Shown here: positions 1 through 7,854 of the stretch, piece after piece
Layout of the letters: the number at the start of each line of letters is the position of its first letter
Position numbering within the stretch: the first letter of the stretch is position 1
Assembly: GCA_050999155.1 (NCBI GenBank)
Contig: JBPCPM010000016.1
Coordinates: forward strand, 1 to 64,000
DNA length: 64,000 nucleotides
Reading direction: 5' to 3'
Source: JBPCPM01 sp050999155
GTDB lineage: Bacteria > Actinomycetota > Thermoleophilia > Solirubrobacterales > 70-9
Position numbers and translations under genes: made by a program
The notes under the pieces: model-generated
The model's database searches: none
The model's input: the letters and a program-made list of their open reading frames with translations, nothing else
Told to the model about the DNA's origin: nothing

Positions 1-70
1 CGTGGGGTCGGGGGGGGGGCGGAAACCTTTTTGGGGGGGGAACCCCCCCCCCTTGTCCCCCCCAGACACG
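1..70. other. Low-complexity contig edge
   Basis: The first ~70 bases alternate long G runs and long C runs, with a T run between them, unlike anything else in the window. This looks like degraded read or assembly quality at a contig end rather than biology. Codons read through it should not be trusted. Confidence 0.65.
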
Positions 71-1102
71 CTGCCGGCAGTCGACGGCCGATCACTCAAG
101 GAGCTGGGCGAGGACATCGGACACGGCGCTGGCGGCGAGGAGCTCGAGATCGCGATCCCCGACGAGGGTGTCGTGGACGCCGAGACCCGGCTGTTGACGT
201 TCGCGCTGTTCAACGCCGGCGGCGAGACGTCGCCGCCCCCGACGCTGGGGGTCTACCTGGCTCCGGGGACGCTTGAGCAGGCGCGCGGACCCTTCACTGC
301 CCGGAGCGGCGAGCTGGCCGCCCGGCCGGCCTTCCGGGGACAGACGCCGTCGGGCGCCGCCGGGCGCCTGTACACGGTGCGCCTTCCGGAGCTCGAGACG
401 CGCCGCTTTCGGCTGATCGCGGTGGCCGACCGGGGCTCGCTGCCCACATCGACCGAGCCCGAGACCATCGAGGTGGCCGGCTCGGACGGGCCGGAGGCCG
501 GCGAACGGGCGCCCGTGGCCGAGATCGCCCCGCCGATCTCGGGTAAGGACCGGCCCGAGTTCGAAGACCGCACCCCGCCGGACACGCTCTACCACGACCT
601 CGCCCCCCGGGTCGGTCGCGACCCGGTCGTGCTGATCTTCTCCACGCCCTCGCGCTGCGAGGGCGCGGTGTGCGACCCGAGCGTGGACCTCGCCGAACAG
701 GCCAAGGGCGAGACGGGCGAGGACATCGCCTTCGTCCACGCCCACGCCCGGCAGGGGGACGGCGCCGACAGCCCGCGCTCGAGGGCAGGGCGGGCCTACG
801 GGGTCATCGGCCCGACAGCCCTGTTCACCATCGACGCCTCGGGCGTGATCCGCGAGGCCCATTACGGGCCATTCACGGCGCAGCAGCTGCGCGACGCCGT
901 CCGGCAAGCCCGTCGAGGCTCGGACGATGGAGCCAGCCGGGATCGAACCGGCGACCTCCTGCTTGCAAAGCAGGCGCTCTCCCAGCTGAGCTATGGCCCC
1001 GCCACGGGGATTCTACGCGGCACCGCAGGGCGCGCGGCGATCGTCAGGCCCGCTCGCGCTTCCACATCCGTCGCTTGGCGATCGGCACATCCTCGACCGT
1101 GA
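2..1102 (+). CDS. Partial thioredoxin-fold secreted/periplasmic protein (5' end missing)
   Basis: The reading frame enters from outside the window, and its first ~23 codons lie in the homopolymer edge, so the true N-terminus is not visible. Convincing protein runs from about base 70 to 920. The C-terminal third reads like a thioredoxin-fold domain, with a beta strand VVLIFSTPSRCEGAVCDP carrying two cysteines five residues apart, then a helix, a GVIGPTALF strand and the segment GVIREAHYGPFTAQQL. The cysteine spacing is CX4C rather than the CXXC of classical oxidoreductases, so redox activity is uncertain. After about base 920 the frame stays open straight through the antisense strand of tRNA-Ala and overlaps the next gene. 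The last ~60 residues are therefore probably not real, and the natural stop may have been lost by a frameshift or sequencing error. Confidence 0.55.
   Translation: MGSGGGRKPFWGGNPPPLSPPDTLPAVDGRSLKELGEDIGHGAGGEELEIAIPDEGVVDAETRLLTFALFNAGGETSPPPTLGVYLAPGTLEQARGPFTARSGELAARPAFRGQTPSGAAGRLYTVRLPELETRRFRLIAVADRGSLPTSTEPETIEVAGSDGPEAGERAPVAEIAPPISGKDRPEFEDRTPPDTLYHDLAPRVGRDPVVLIFSTPSRCEGAVCDPSVDLAEQAKGETGEDIAFVHAHARQGDGADSPRSRAGRAYGVIGPTALFTIDASGVIREAHYGPFTAQQLRDAVRQARRGSDDGASRDRTGDLLLAKQALSQLSYGPATGILRGTAGRAAIVRPARASTSVAWRSAHPRP
928..1000 (-). tRNA. tRNA-Ala (anticodon TGC)
   Basis: On the minus strand the 73 nt fold as a complete cloverleaf: a 7-bp acceptor stem starting GGGGCCA, a D-arm with AGCTCAG, an anticodon stem CCTGC/GCAGG around a loop with anticodon TGC, and a T-arm with GGTTCGATCC. 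The discriminator base is A. There is no encoded CCA. It lies antisense to the open 3' end of the upstream frame. Confidence 0.95.
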
Positions 1103-1403
1103 CCCGGTGCAGGTAGGCCTGGAGCTGCTGCACCGTCTCCTCCTTGTCGGAGGCCTCGAAGGCCTCGCGCGCCTTGGCCACCTCGGCCGACTCGGGGTCG
1201 CTCTCGGCAAGGCGGTCGAACAGCAGCTGGGCCTGCTCGGGCGAGAGGGCGCCGATACGCAGCGACCGGATGATCTCCGTCGCGATCGCCGAGCGCACAT
1301 CGACGCCTGCGTTGAGCAGCGCGGCGATCCTGCGCAGCCGGTGGTCGAGCTCCCCCGCCGAAGAGTCGGGCTCGCTGTCTGCGTGTGGTCTGCGCTCGCT
1401 CAT
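1044..1403 (-). CDS. Conserved-looking small protein, function unknown
   Basis: A 119-residue soluble protein with no membrane segment or signal peptide. It appears to be mostly helical and charged. The central part (about residues 20-75) is a leucine-rich helical stretch followed by a SPEQAQLLFDRLAES segment, and the C-terminus is very basic (AKRRMWKRERA). I do not recognise the family. It is divergent from the glutamate dehydrogenase gene. Its start codon ATG has an atgcta/TAGCAT -10-like element about 31 nt upstream on the minus strand. Its 3' end overlaps the doubtful tail of the thioredoxin-like frame, which supports this gene rather than that tail being real. Confidence 0.6.
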   Translation of the reverse strand: MSERRPHADSEPDSSAGELDHRLRRIAALLNAGVDVRSAIATEIIRSLRIGALSPEQAQLLFDRLAESDPESAEVAKAREAFEASDKEETVQQLQAYLHRVTVEDVPIAKRRMWKRERA

Positions 1404-1513
1404 GGTCCGTGATCCGAAGAACCGACACTCTCGATGCTACCCGGCCCCCCGGCCGGGTCCGGCGGTTTATGGTCGGGTGGTCCAGGCAATGTGGGGTGAG
1501 GGGATCGAGCCAG

Positions 1514-2860
1514 ATGGCCACCAACAAGACTGCTGAGGAGGCCGACCCCGACACCGGGTCGGACCACGCCGACCGGGCCGACGAGAGCAAGGCGGACGCG
1601 CCGCCGGCAGACTCCAGGGCAGAGGTCTCCAACCTCGAGATCGTCCGCCACCACTTCGACGGCGCCTGCGACCTGCTCGACGTCGACGAGGACATCCGCA
1701 CCGTGTTGTGGACCCCCTACCGCGAGGTCACGGTCCAGATCCCGGTCAAGCTCTCCGACGGCAAGACCCACGTCTACTCCGGCTACCGGATCCAGCACAA
1801 CGGCGCTCGCGGTCCCTACAAGGGCGGCGTGCGCTTCCACCCGGAGGTCAACATCAACGAGGTCCGCGCGCTCGCCTCGCTGATGTCGTGGAAGACGGCG
1901 ATCGTCAGCATCCCCTTCGGCGGCGCCAAGGGCGGGGTGAACTGCCCGGCCCGCGACCTGAGCCAGGACGAGCTCCAGGCCATCGCCCGCCAGTTCATGT
2001 CCAAGGTCGAGAAGGTGCTGGGCCCGACGCGCGACATCCCCGCGCCGGACGTCAACACCAACGCGCAGGTGATGGCGTGGATGATGGACGAGTACGGAAA
2101 GCTGCACGGGCATACACCGGCCATCGTCACCGGCAAGCCGATCTCGCTCGAGGGCTCCTACGGCCGCGAGGCGGCGACCGGCCGCGGGGTCGTCTACATG
2201 TTCCGCGAGGCCGCCCCGAAGATGGGGATCACCCCGTCCGACGCCACCGCGGTCATCCAGGGGTTCGGCAACGTGGGCTCGTGGGCCGCGCGGATCCTCG
2301 TGCAGCTCGGCTGCAGCGTGATCGGGATCTCCGACGCCAACGGGGCGATCCGCAACGACAACGGGATCGACGTCAACCGCCTGCAGGAGCTGCTCGACGA
2401 GGGTGGCACGCTGCCGGAATTCGACGATGCCGAGCAGATCTCCGCCGAGGAACTGCTCGACATCGAGTGCGATGTGTTCGTCCCAGCGGCGCTCGGCGGC
2501 ATGATCCACGAGGGCAACGCCGACCGCATGAACGTGAAGATGATCGTCGAAGGGGCCAACAGCCCGACCACCCCGGCCGCCGACGACATCCTGCAGGGCA
2601 ACGGGACGACGATCGTGCCCGACGTGATGGCAAACGCCGGCGGCGTCGTGTGCTCGTACTTCGAGTGGGTGCAGAACCTCCAGCACTTCCGGTGGGACGA
2701 GCGGGAGGTCAACGACAAGCTCGGCAATGTGCTGCGCCGGGCCTTCCGCGAGGTGTCCGGACGCGCCGAGGAGGAGGACGTCCCGCTGCGACAAGCAGCG
2801 TTCGTCATCGCCATCGAACGGGTGCTGGAAGCGGCCCGCACCCGTGGCTACGTCGACTGA
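1514..2860 (+). CDS. gdhA: Glutamate dehydrogenase (Glu/Leu/Phe/Val dehydrogenase family)
   Basis: Catalyses reversible oxidative deamination of glutamate to 2-oxoglutarate and ammonia in the cytoplasm, linking nitrogen assimilation to the TCA cycle. The 448-residue protein has an acidic, probably disordered N-terminal extension of ~36 residues. Next comes the substrate domain, with GPYKGGVRFHP and GGAKGGVNCP holding the substrate-binding and catalytic lysines, then PAPDVNT, and a Rossmann domain with IQGFGNVGSW. The frame is open upstream to 1385, but the ATG at 1514 is preceded at good distance by a GGTGAGGGG ribosome-binding site and gives a family-like length. Coenzyme preference (NAD or NADP) cannot be read with certainty. 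It is monocistronic and faces a convergent gene. Confidence 0.93.
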   Translation: MATNKTAEEADPDTGSDHADRADESKADAPPADSRAEVSNLEIVRHHFDGACDLLDVDEDIRTVLWTPYREVTVQIPVKLSDGKTHVYSGYRIQHNGARGPYKGGVRFHPEVNINEVRALASLMSWKTAIVSIPFGGAKGGVNCPARDLSQDELQAIARQFMSKVEKVLGPTRDIPAPDVNTNAQVMAWMMDEYGKLHGHTPAIVTGKPISLEGSYGREAATGRGVVYMFREAAPKMGITPSDATAVIQGFGNVGSWAARILVQLGCSVIGISDANGAIRNDNGIDVNRLQELLDEGGTLPEFDDAEQISAEELLDIECDVFVPAALGGMIHEGNADRMNVKMIVEGANSPTTPAADDILQGNGTTIVPDVMANAGGVVCSYFEWVQNLQHFRWDEREVNDKLGNVLRRAFREVSGRAEEEDVPLRQAAFVIAIERVLEAARTRGYVD

Positions 2861-2968
2861 CGCGCCGCGTCGTCGGACGTCCGTCTAGCAGGCAGCCGCA
2901 TTTTTCAAGCCCCGGGCGCGGGACACCGAGCCTATGAAGACACCCTCCTGCTGCTCGCAGCGAACAGA

Positions 2969-3024
2969 CTTGCCAGGGAGGGCAAGACGCCGGACTCGGG
3001 GCCTCGCCTACCAGCGGGGCCCCG
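2969..3024. terminator. Hairpin pair between convergent genes
   Basis: Two perfect inverted repeats lie between the convergent gdhA and the acidic-protein gene: CTTGCC/GGCAAG around a 6-nt loop (2969-2986) and CGGGGCC/GGCCCCG around a 14-nt loop (2997-3024). Neither has a T tract directly behind it. They are plausible bidirectional terminators of the U-poor type found in high-GC genomes. The rest of 2861-3035 shows no supported gene. Confidence 0.35.
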
Positions 3025-3035
3025 TTCCGCGCCGG

Positions 3036-3692
3036 CTACTCCTCGTCGAAGTCGAAGTCCTTCGGCGGGTTCTGTTCAAACCAGAGCTGGTCTTGATCCG
3101 GGCTGTCCTTGAGGAACTCCGGTGTCTCTTCGAGGACGTCGTCCTCGTCGTCGGCGACGGGAGCCGGCAGGTGGGTGTCGCTGGGCCAGTCGTCGTGCAC
3201 GACGTCCTGGTCGCCGAGACCCTGACGTTCGCCAGTCTCGGGATCGTCCTCCTCCCCGGCCCACGACTCGGTCGCGTCGTCGGCCGGCCGATCCGGGTCG
3301 ATCTCGGCGGCCTGGCGTTCGAAGGCGGCGCGCGCCTCGTCCTCTCGCGGGTCGGCACCCCGCTCCTCAGGTTCGGAGTCGAGCCAATCCACAGGCTCGT
3401 CATCTTCGAAGACGGTGGGCTGGGCGGGTTCGGGCTGCGCCTGCTGCGGGAAGGCCTGCGTCGCCTCGGGGTCGGCGACCGGTGGGGCGCTCGCGCGCTC
3501 ATCGGGCTGCGGCGCCCCGGCACGCGTATCGGCCGGCGGCGCTTCGGCGGCCTCGTCGGCCGGGGTCGCCGGCTGTTCGCGCTTGGCCGGGCCGAACGCC
3601 TCCCGCTCGAGGCGGGCCAGGTCGTCCTTGTCGGCACCCTTGCTGCGCTTCAGCTCGAGGTGCTCGCGGATGGCGTCATCGAACACTCCCAC
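3036..3692 (-). CDS. Acidic disordered protein with conserved N-terminal helix
   Basis: About 218 residues from the GTG at 3692, giving MGVFDDAIREHLELKRSKGA. The frame extends 8 codons further upstream, but this start gives a compact N-terminus typical of such proteins. Residues 1-40 form a charged amphipathic helix (FDDAIREHLELKR). The remainder is rich in Asp, Glu, Pro and Ala, with no hydrophobic core, and ends in an FDFDEE acidic tail with short aromatic patches (VDWLDSE, LWFEQNP) that look like linear interaction motifs. There are no enzyme motifs. I do not know its function. The composition suggests a protein-interaction or scaffold role in the cytoplasm. Confidence 0.7.
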   Translation of the reverse strand: MGVFDDAIREHLELKRSKGADKDDLARLEREAFGPAKREQPATPADEAAEAPPADTRAGAPQPDERASAPPVADPEATQAFPQQAQPEPAQPTVFEDDEPVDWLDSEPEERGADPREDEARAAFERQAAEIDPDRPADDATESWAGEEDDPETGERQGLGDQDVVHDDWPSDTHLPAPVADDEDDVLEETPEFLKDSPDQDQLWFEQNPPKDFDFDEE

Positions 3693-3754
3693 GGCGCCTA
3701 CAAGGGTTGCAGACAACCGGGCGGGAAGGCGCGACGGTGCCGCAGCGGCCCGGG

Positions 3755-5617
3755 TCAGCGGGCCGCCAGCGACCCTGCCGTCAGCGAGCGGTTCTTGCCT
3801 TGGCGCTTGGCCTCGTACAGCGCGGCGTCGGCCGCGGCGACGAGTCCGGGGGAGTCCACCGCGGACACCGGCATGGCAGCCACCCCGACGCTGGCGGTCA
3901 CCTCCATGGTTCCCTCGCCGTCGACCAGGGGGACGTGCTCCGCGGCAAGCGCCTGACGAACGCGTTCTGCCAACAGGTGCGCGCCGGGCTCGTCGGTCTC
4001 GGGCATCACCACGGCGAACTCCTCACCGCCGATCCGCGCCGCCTCGTCGACCTCGCGCGTCCCCTCGCCGAGCACCGAGGCGAGGGTGCGCAGGACCTCG
4101 TCGCCCTGCCGGTGACCGTAGGTGTCGTTGATCGCCTTGAAGTCGTCGAGGTCGAGCATCATCAGGGCGAGTGGATGGCCGAAGCGCCGTGAGCGCCCGA
4201 CCTCCTGCTCGAGGCGCTCGTCGAACTGGCGCTTGTTGGCCAGGCCTGTGAGCTGGTCGGTGATCGCCTGCCTGGCCACGAGCTCGTGCAGTGCGGCGTT
4301 CTCCAGCGACACGGCCGCCTGGCTCAGCAGGTAGCCGAACAGCTCGCGGTCGGTGTCGCGAAACGGCCTGGACCGCAGGATCGCCACCGTACCGGGGGCG
4401 CCTCCGGCGGCGCGGCCGGCCGGGCGGATCGGCCCGGCCATGGCGTGCCGGCCGTCGGCCGACCGCTCGACCGTGGACTCGAGCTTGCGCGACAGGTCCT
4501 CGGCCTGCTCGAGCAGCGCCATGCCCTCGGGGTCCGGGCGTGTGCCGGCGAGGTGCTCCCCTGCCGCGGCCGGCCGGCGGAAGCGCCCGAACGAGGCCGA
4601 GCAGGCATCCACCGCGGTCCGGACGATCATCGTCAGTACCGCGTCGCGGTCGAGGCCCGAGGCGAGGGAGTCGCCGACACGGCGCATCGAGCCCTGCAGA
4701 CGCTCACGTTGCCGGCGCAGCTCGGTCACGTGGTCGGACAGGTGCTCGCTCATGCGGTTGAACTCGGTGGCCAGGCCGGCCATCTCGTCGTGCCCGGCGA
4801 CCGGGACCTTGTGGTCGAAGTCGCCCTTGCCGATCCGCCGTGCGGCGGTCAGCATCGTGCGCACCTGCCCCTGGAGCTCGCGCATCAAGGTCGTCGTGAA
4901 CAGCGCGGCTAGGGCGAGGAAGGCGACGAGCAGGAAGGCACCGATCCAGCGGCTACCCGACAGGCCGCCGGCGAGACGCTCGGTCAGGGCGACCAGGCGC
5001 CCGGCGGCATCGGGGTCGGCGACCTCAACGGAGGCGGCCCGCAGGCCACGGCCCGCAACCTCGAGATCGCCGTCGTCCGGAGCATCGGGCAGCGACACCG
5101 TGCTCGCGGCGACCGACCCGCCGCGGATCAAGGCGAAGTCGACGCCGGTGAGCCGGTTCATCTCCCGCAACAGGTCCACGGAGGTCCGCGTCGCCGCGCG
5201 CACCGTCCCGGCGACATCACCGGTCTCACCGCTGCGCACCACCGCTCGGCCGACTCCAAGCACGTTGCGTGGGCCCGAGCGGCCCAGCAACCGGCCCCGG
5301 GCATCGCGCACCTCCAGCGACTCTGCCGGCAGCGACCGGCGCAGCTGGGGCAGCCGCCGCGCAACGGCGACACGGTCGCCCTCGTCGAGCCCCTGCTGCA
5401 GGCGCTCGTCGAGCGCGGCGCGCGCCGCGGTATCACGGCTCGCGCGTTGGGTGTCGTCGGTCACCGACCGGGCCGTCTGCAGGGCGGTGTCCAGCGCCGC
5501 GTCCGCCTGGCCGCCCCCCGCACCGCGGTTGACCTCGATCAGCAGGAACACCAGCGTGACCATGGGCACCGCGACGGCGAGTACGAGAAACGCTGTCAGG
5601 CGCCGACGGAAGCTCAT
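3755..5617 (-). CDS. Membrane GGDEF diguanylate cyclase with HAMP and GAF-like region
   Basis: A 620-residue signalling protein predicted to make cyclic di-GMP from two GTP. It has an N-terminal membrane segment (about residues 8-28), an extracytoplasmic sensor region to ~210, and a second membrane segment (~220-245). HAMP follows (~245-300, with GKGDFDHKVP), then a GAF-like sensor region (~320-440) and a C-terminal GGDEF domain (~455-610). The domain has DQLTGLANKR at its start and an intact active-site loop GGEEF, so it should be catalytically competent. No RxxD inhibitory site is obvious just before GGEEF. The start at 5617 is chosen because ATG is preceded by GGAGAGATCAGG. The downstream small acidic-protein gene is in the same direction but separated by about 60 bp. 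Confidence 0.9.
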   Translation of the reverse strand: MSFRRRLTAFLVLAVAVPMVTLVFLLIEVNRGAGGGQADAALDTALQTARSVTDDTQRASRDTAARAALDERLQQGLDEGDRVAVARRLPQLRRSLPAESLEVRDARGRLLGRSGPRNVLGVGRAVVRSGETGDVAGTVRAATRTSVDLLREMNRLTGVDFALIRGGSVAASTVSLPDAPDDGDLEVAGRGLRAASVEVADPDAAGRLVALTERLAGGLSGSRWIGAFLLVAFLALAALFTTTLMRELQGQVRTMLTAARRIGKGDFDHKVPVAGHDEMAGLATEFNRMSEHLSDHVTELRRQRERLQGSMRRVGDSLASGLDRDAVLTMIVRTAVDACSASFGRFRRPAAAGEHLAGTRPDPEGMALLEQAEDLSRKLESTVERSADGRHAMAGPIRPAGRAAGGAPGTVAILRSRPFRDTDRELFGYLLSQAAVSLENAALHELVARQAITDQLTGLANKRQFDERLEQEVGRSRRFGHPLALMMLDLDDFKAINDTYGHRQGDEVLRTLASVLGEGTREVDEAARIGGEEFAVVMPETDEPGAHLLAERVRQALAAEHVPLVDGEGTMEVTASVGVAAMPVSAVDSPGLVAAADAALYEAKRQGKNRSLTAGSLAAR

Positions 5618-5756
5618 CCTGATCTCTCCATCGACCACGTCATGAACATTCGAGAGTAGTCGAGACCTGCCGGATCGGTCCCGGCTCCGTGGTCGGATGG
5701 AGGGTCGACGGCTATCCTGTTGCCCCGGCCACCGTTCACAGAACAGGTGCCGGCGA

Positions 5757-5829
5757 GGGGCTATAGCTCAGTTGGGAGAGCGCCTGGATCGCACCCAGGA
5801 GGTCGCCGGTTCGAGTCCGGCTAGCTCCA
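5757..5829 (+). tRNA. tRNA-Ala (anticodon CGC)
   Basis: 73 nt with a complete cloverleaf. The acceptor GGGGCTA pairs with TAGCTCC (one G-T pair) and the D-arm is AGCTCAGTTGGGAGAGC. The anticodon stem CCTGG/CCAGG encloses loop ATCGCAC with anticodon CGC, and the T-arm has GGTTCGAGTCC. The discriminator is A and no CCA is encoded. It sits exactly at the border of a patch of broken genes. Confidence 0.95.
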
Positions 5830-6381
5830 CTGGACCGTCTCCTCAGCGGAAGCCATCCGGTGGGCGAGCCCCGGGTACTCGGCGACGAGGCCTCTCGTGT
5901 CGTAGAGCAGACGACAGGACACGTGGAACGCCGGGGCCGCGTAGTCGTACTGCGGGCCGGACTCGTGGTCGACGACGCGCATGTACTCCTGCTCGAGGCG
6001 CTCGACCGCAAGGCTCTCGGCGCGCACGTATGCGGCCGGGCTCGTGGCCCGGCCGCCAACCTCCAACCCCAGTCGCCGGATTGGCAGGGCGTTGGTCATG
6101 GCCGACGACTCCAGATCGACGTCCCGGCACCCGTCGAGCCGGTCATCTGGCCGACCGTCGACCACCCAGCGGCCCTGGCCGTCGTGGCTGAGCTCGAGGG
6201 TCCGCGTACCCGCGACCGACCGTCCCCGTACCTGGACGCGTCGAGTCATGAGGTCGGCATCCGTCTCTATCGCGTAGCCGACGACCCACGTGTGGCCATC
6301 CTCGACTGCGGTCGTCACCCCGTCGATGCTCCACCCATCAGGGACCGGCCGGAAGTACACGGCCTCGAACCGACGATCGTC
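5821..6381 (-). pseudogene. Glycolipid-binding domain protein, N-terminally truncated
   Basis: The minus-strand frame encodes most of a putative glycolipid-binding domain (PF06475-type, formerly DUF1089). It has a YAIETDADLMTRRVQVR strand, GRWVVDGRPDDRLDGCRDVDL, a TNALPIRRL segment and a C-terminal PGLAHRM. Similarity starts at about FEAVYFRP (base 6369). Beyond that point the frame runs antisense into an ABC-transporter fragment and offers no usable start next to the homologous part, so the first ~10-15 residues appear lost. The stop at 5821-5823 overlaps the 3' end of tRNA-Ala. I call it a remnant. A start on the far side of the junction would give an implausible fusion. Confidence 0.55.
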
Positions 6382-6690
6382 GTGAAGGACCTGGCGAAGT
6401 CCTTCGGGGACGTCCGGGCGCTCACCGGCATCGATCTCCAGGTGCAACGCGGCACCGTCCTCGGCGTGCTCGGACCGAACGGCGCGGGCAAGACCACCGC
6501 GGTTCGGATCCTGACGACGCTCCTCAAGCCCGACGCTGGCACCGCGCGCGTCGCCGGCCTCGATGTGGTCGACGACGCGGCGGCCCTCCGTGAGCAGATC
6601 GGGCTCTCGGGGCAGAACGCGGCGGTCGACGAGAACCTCACCGGCGTGCAGAACCTGACCATGGTCGGGCGCCTGTACGGCATGGGTCCA
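6367..6690 (+). pseudogene. ABC transporter ATPase fragment (DrrA-type N-terminus)
   Basis: About 108 codons read as the N-terminal third of an ABC ATPase of the drug/daunorubicin-resistance exporter type: IVVKDLAKSFGDVRALTGIDL, a perfect Walker A GPNGAGKTT, LTTLLKPDAGTARVAGLDV, and QNAAVDENLTGVQNLTMVGRLYG. The fragment lacks a start codon at the proper place. It ends shortly after RLYGMG, with no signature motif (LSGGQ), Walker B or H-loop, so it cannot be functional. Its 5' end abuts the truncated glycolipid-binding gene on the other strand, and its 3' end abuts other fragments. No permease partner is present. Confidence 0.75.
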
Positions 6691-6691
6691 G

Positions 6692-6745
6692 ATGCGCAAG
6701 CTCGACATCGCCGAGCTGCGGCGCGCGGCAGACGGCCTGGACTAA
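6692..6745 (+). pseudogene. Possible C-terminal gene scrap
   Basis: In a frame different from the ABC fragment, 17 codons ending in TAA read MRKLDIAELRRAADGLD, which looks like the helical C-terminus of some protein. It would fit a picture of several gene ends fused together here. It is too short to assign and could be chance. Confidence 0.2.
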
Positions 6746-6750
6746 AGCCG

Positions 6751-6916
6751 TCAGGCAGCGCCGACGGCGAACTCGCGCGCTTCCTCGACCAGGTCGCTCC
6801 ACCGCCCGGAGGCACGGGTAGCCCATCATCGTGCCCTCCTCGGCGCGGCCGGTCTCGATCAGCTCGTCGGCCAGCTTCCAGAATCTGGGGTTGTCGGGTC
6901 GGGGACGCTGGGTCAT
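6751..6916 (-). pseudogene. TfoX-like small protein with internal deletion
   Basis: The minus strand starts well: a TAGCGT -10-like element 9 nt upstream of ATG at 6916, then a 38-residue N-terminus with FWKLADELIETGRAEEGTMMGYPCLR, typical of TfoX-N-like/DUF proteins. The homologous frame then breaks. One nucleotide phase away, the sequence continues as RWSDLVEEAREFAVGAA and a stop at 6751, which looks like the authentic C-terminal helix of the same kind of protein. The middle (normally ~60 residues) is missing. The original in-frame continuation runs on antisense through the neighbouring fragments and makes no sense. Family assignment is moderate; the deletion is inferred from the two halves. 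Confidence 0.5.
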
Positions 6917-6925
6917 CGCCGATCA

Positions 6926-6931
6926 ACGCTA
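6926..6931 (-). promoter_or_regulatory. -10 hexamer TAGCGT
   Basis: TANNNT hexamer 9 nt upstream of the ATG of the TfoX-like remnant, which supports that start and suggests a once-active leaderless promoter. Confidence 0.4.
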
Positions 6932-6994
6932 GTGGAGACGACCTCTTCTCGAACCACGCTGACGAAGAACGGAGAGCCGACCGGCGCGACGGGC

Positions 6995-7000
6995 TAGGGT
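6995..7000 (+). promoter_or_regulatory. -10 hexamer TAGGGT before leader ORF
   Basis: TAGGGT lies 6 nt upstream of the ATG at 7007, the start of a 19-codon frame leading into the methyltransferase. The spacing matches other predicted leaderless starts in this window. Confidence 0.4.
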
Positions 7001-7006
7001 CCGCCG

Positions 7007-7066
7007 ATGACCCTTGGGTCCCGGCCCCCAGCCACGGCCCGCAGCGACCGCGAAACGCCCCCATGA
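7007..7066 (+). CDS. Possible 19-residue leader peptide
   Basis: ATG plus 18 codons, ending in a TGA that overlaps the methyltransferase ATG as ATGA. A -10-like TAGGGT precedes the ATG by 6 nt, so this short frame could be translated from a leaderless mRNA and couple translation to the methyltransferase. The peptide (MTLGSRPPATARSDRETPP) has no recognisable feature. It could equally be chance in high-GC DNA. Confidence 0.25.
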   Translation: MTLGSRPPATARSDRETPP

Positions 7067-7686
7067 GCGACCGCGGGGATCCTTGGGACCGGGCGGCGAG
7101 CAGCTACGACCGTCAGCTGGGGCTTGAGCGTAGGCCGATCGAGGGGGCACTCGATCTGCTCGCGCCCACCCCCGACGAGCGCCTGCTGGACCTCGCGACC
7201 GGGACCGGGGCCGTCCTGCGCCTCCTGGCCCAGCGCCCCGGGCGTCCGACGCGGGCCGTCGGGATCGACCGGTCGCGCGAGATGCTCGATCGGGTTCCGG
7301 AGCTTCCCCCGAAGTGGCGGGTGGACGAGGGCGAGGCCCACGACCTGCCGTTCGCCGACAACGCCTTCGACATCGTCACATGCTCGTACCTGCTGCATGT
7401 GATCGACGACGCAACACGGGATCGAACTCTGTCCGAGATCCGTCGCGTCCTGTGTCCGGGGGCCCGGGTGGTCACGGTCACGCCGACGGTTCCCCGCGGC
7501 TGGCTCGGACTGCCCTACCGGGGACTGGTCGCCGGTCTGGAGCGGGTGAGCGCAACGGCCGGCGGGCTCCGGCCGCTCGACCCGCTCGGCGACCTGGAGG
7601 CCGCGGGGCTGGAGCCCGTGCGGGGACGGTACGTGACCGGGGGCTACCCCTCGCTCTGCGTCCTCGCTCGTGTGGCTGGCCGATGA
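7063..7686 (+). CDS. SAM-dependent methyltransferase (class I, UbiE/Methyltransf_11 type)
   Basis: 207 residues with the Rossmann methyltransferase order. An N-terminal WDRAASSYDRQL helix is followed by motif I as LLDLATGTGAVLRLLA (~40-55), an acidic end of strand 2 (GIDRSREML), motif II/III DLPFADNAFDIVTCSYLLHVI (~100-120), and an IRRVLCPGARVVTVTP strand. The substrate cannot be inferred. It is the only apparently intact gene within the patch of broken genes. The start at 7063 gives a compact N-terminus and overlaps the stop of a short upstream frame. There is no operon partner. Confidence 0.8.
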   Translation: MSDRGDPWDRAASSYDRQLGLERRPIEGALDLLAPTPDERLLDLATGTGAVLRLLAQRPGRPTRAVGIDRSREMLDRVPELPPKWRVDEGEAHDLPFADNAFDIVTCSYLLHVIDDATRDRTLSEIRRVLCPGARVVTVTPTVPRGWLGLPYRGLVAGLERVSATAGGLRPLDPLGDLEAAGLEPVRGRYVTGGYPSLCVLARVAGR

Positions 7687-7838
7687 GCCAAGCGCCCGTA
7701 GCGGCGACCGCGACACCGTCATCTGCGGGACCGTCCGCGTCGACCGGCGCGAAAGCGCCCCACCCTGCGAGCGCGTCCCCCGCGGCCAGGACCCGGCGCC
7801 AGCTTGCCCGCTGCCCGTCGAACCCCTCGACGTCCCGC

Positions 7839-7844
7839 TAGCGT
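7839..7844 (+). promoter_or_regulatory. -10 hexamer TAGCGT
   Basis: TANNNT hexamer 10 nt upstream of the GTG at 7855. It supports that start for the glucosidase remnant. Confidence 0.35.
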
Positions 7845-7854
7845 CACCGCCACC

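Noticed and set aside
1400..2794. 464-codon open frame antisense to gdhA
   Set aside because: His/Asp/Val-rich composition typical of the shadow strand of high-GC genes; no motifs, and gdhA is certain.
2861..3035. Short frame reading a leucine-rich peptide (TLLLLAANRLAREGK) between gdhA and the acidic protein
   Set aside because: No start codon in frame and too short; possibly a gene remnant but cannot be supported.
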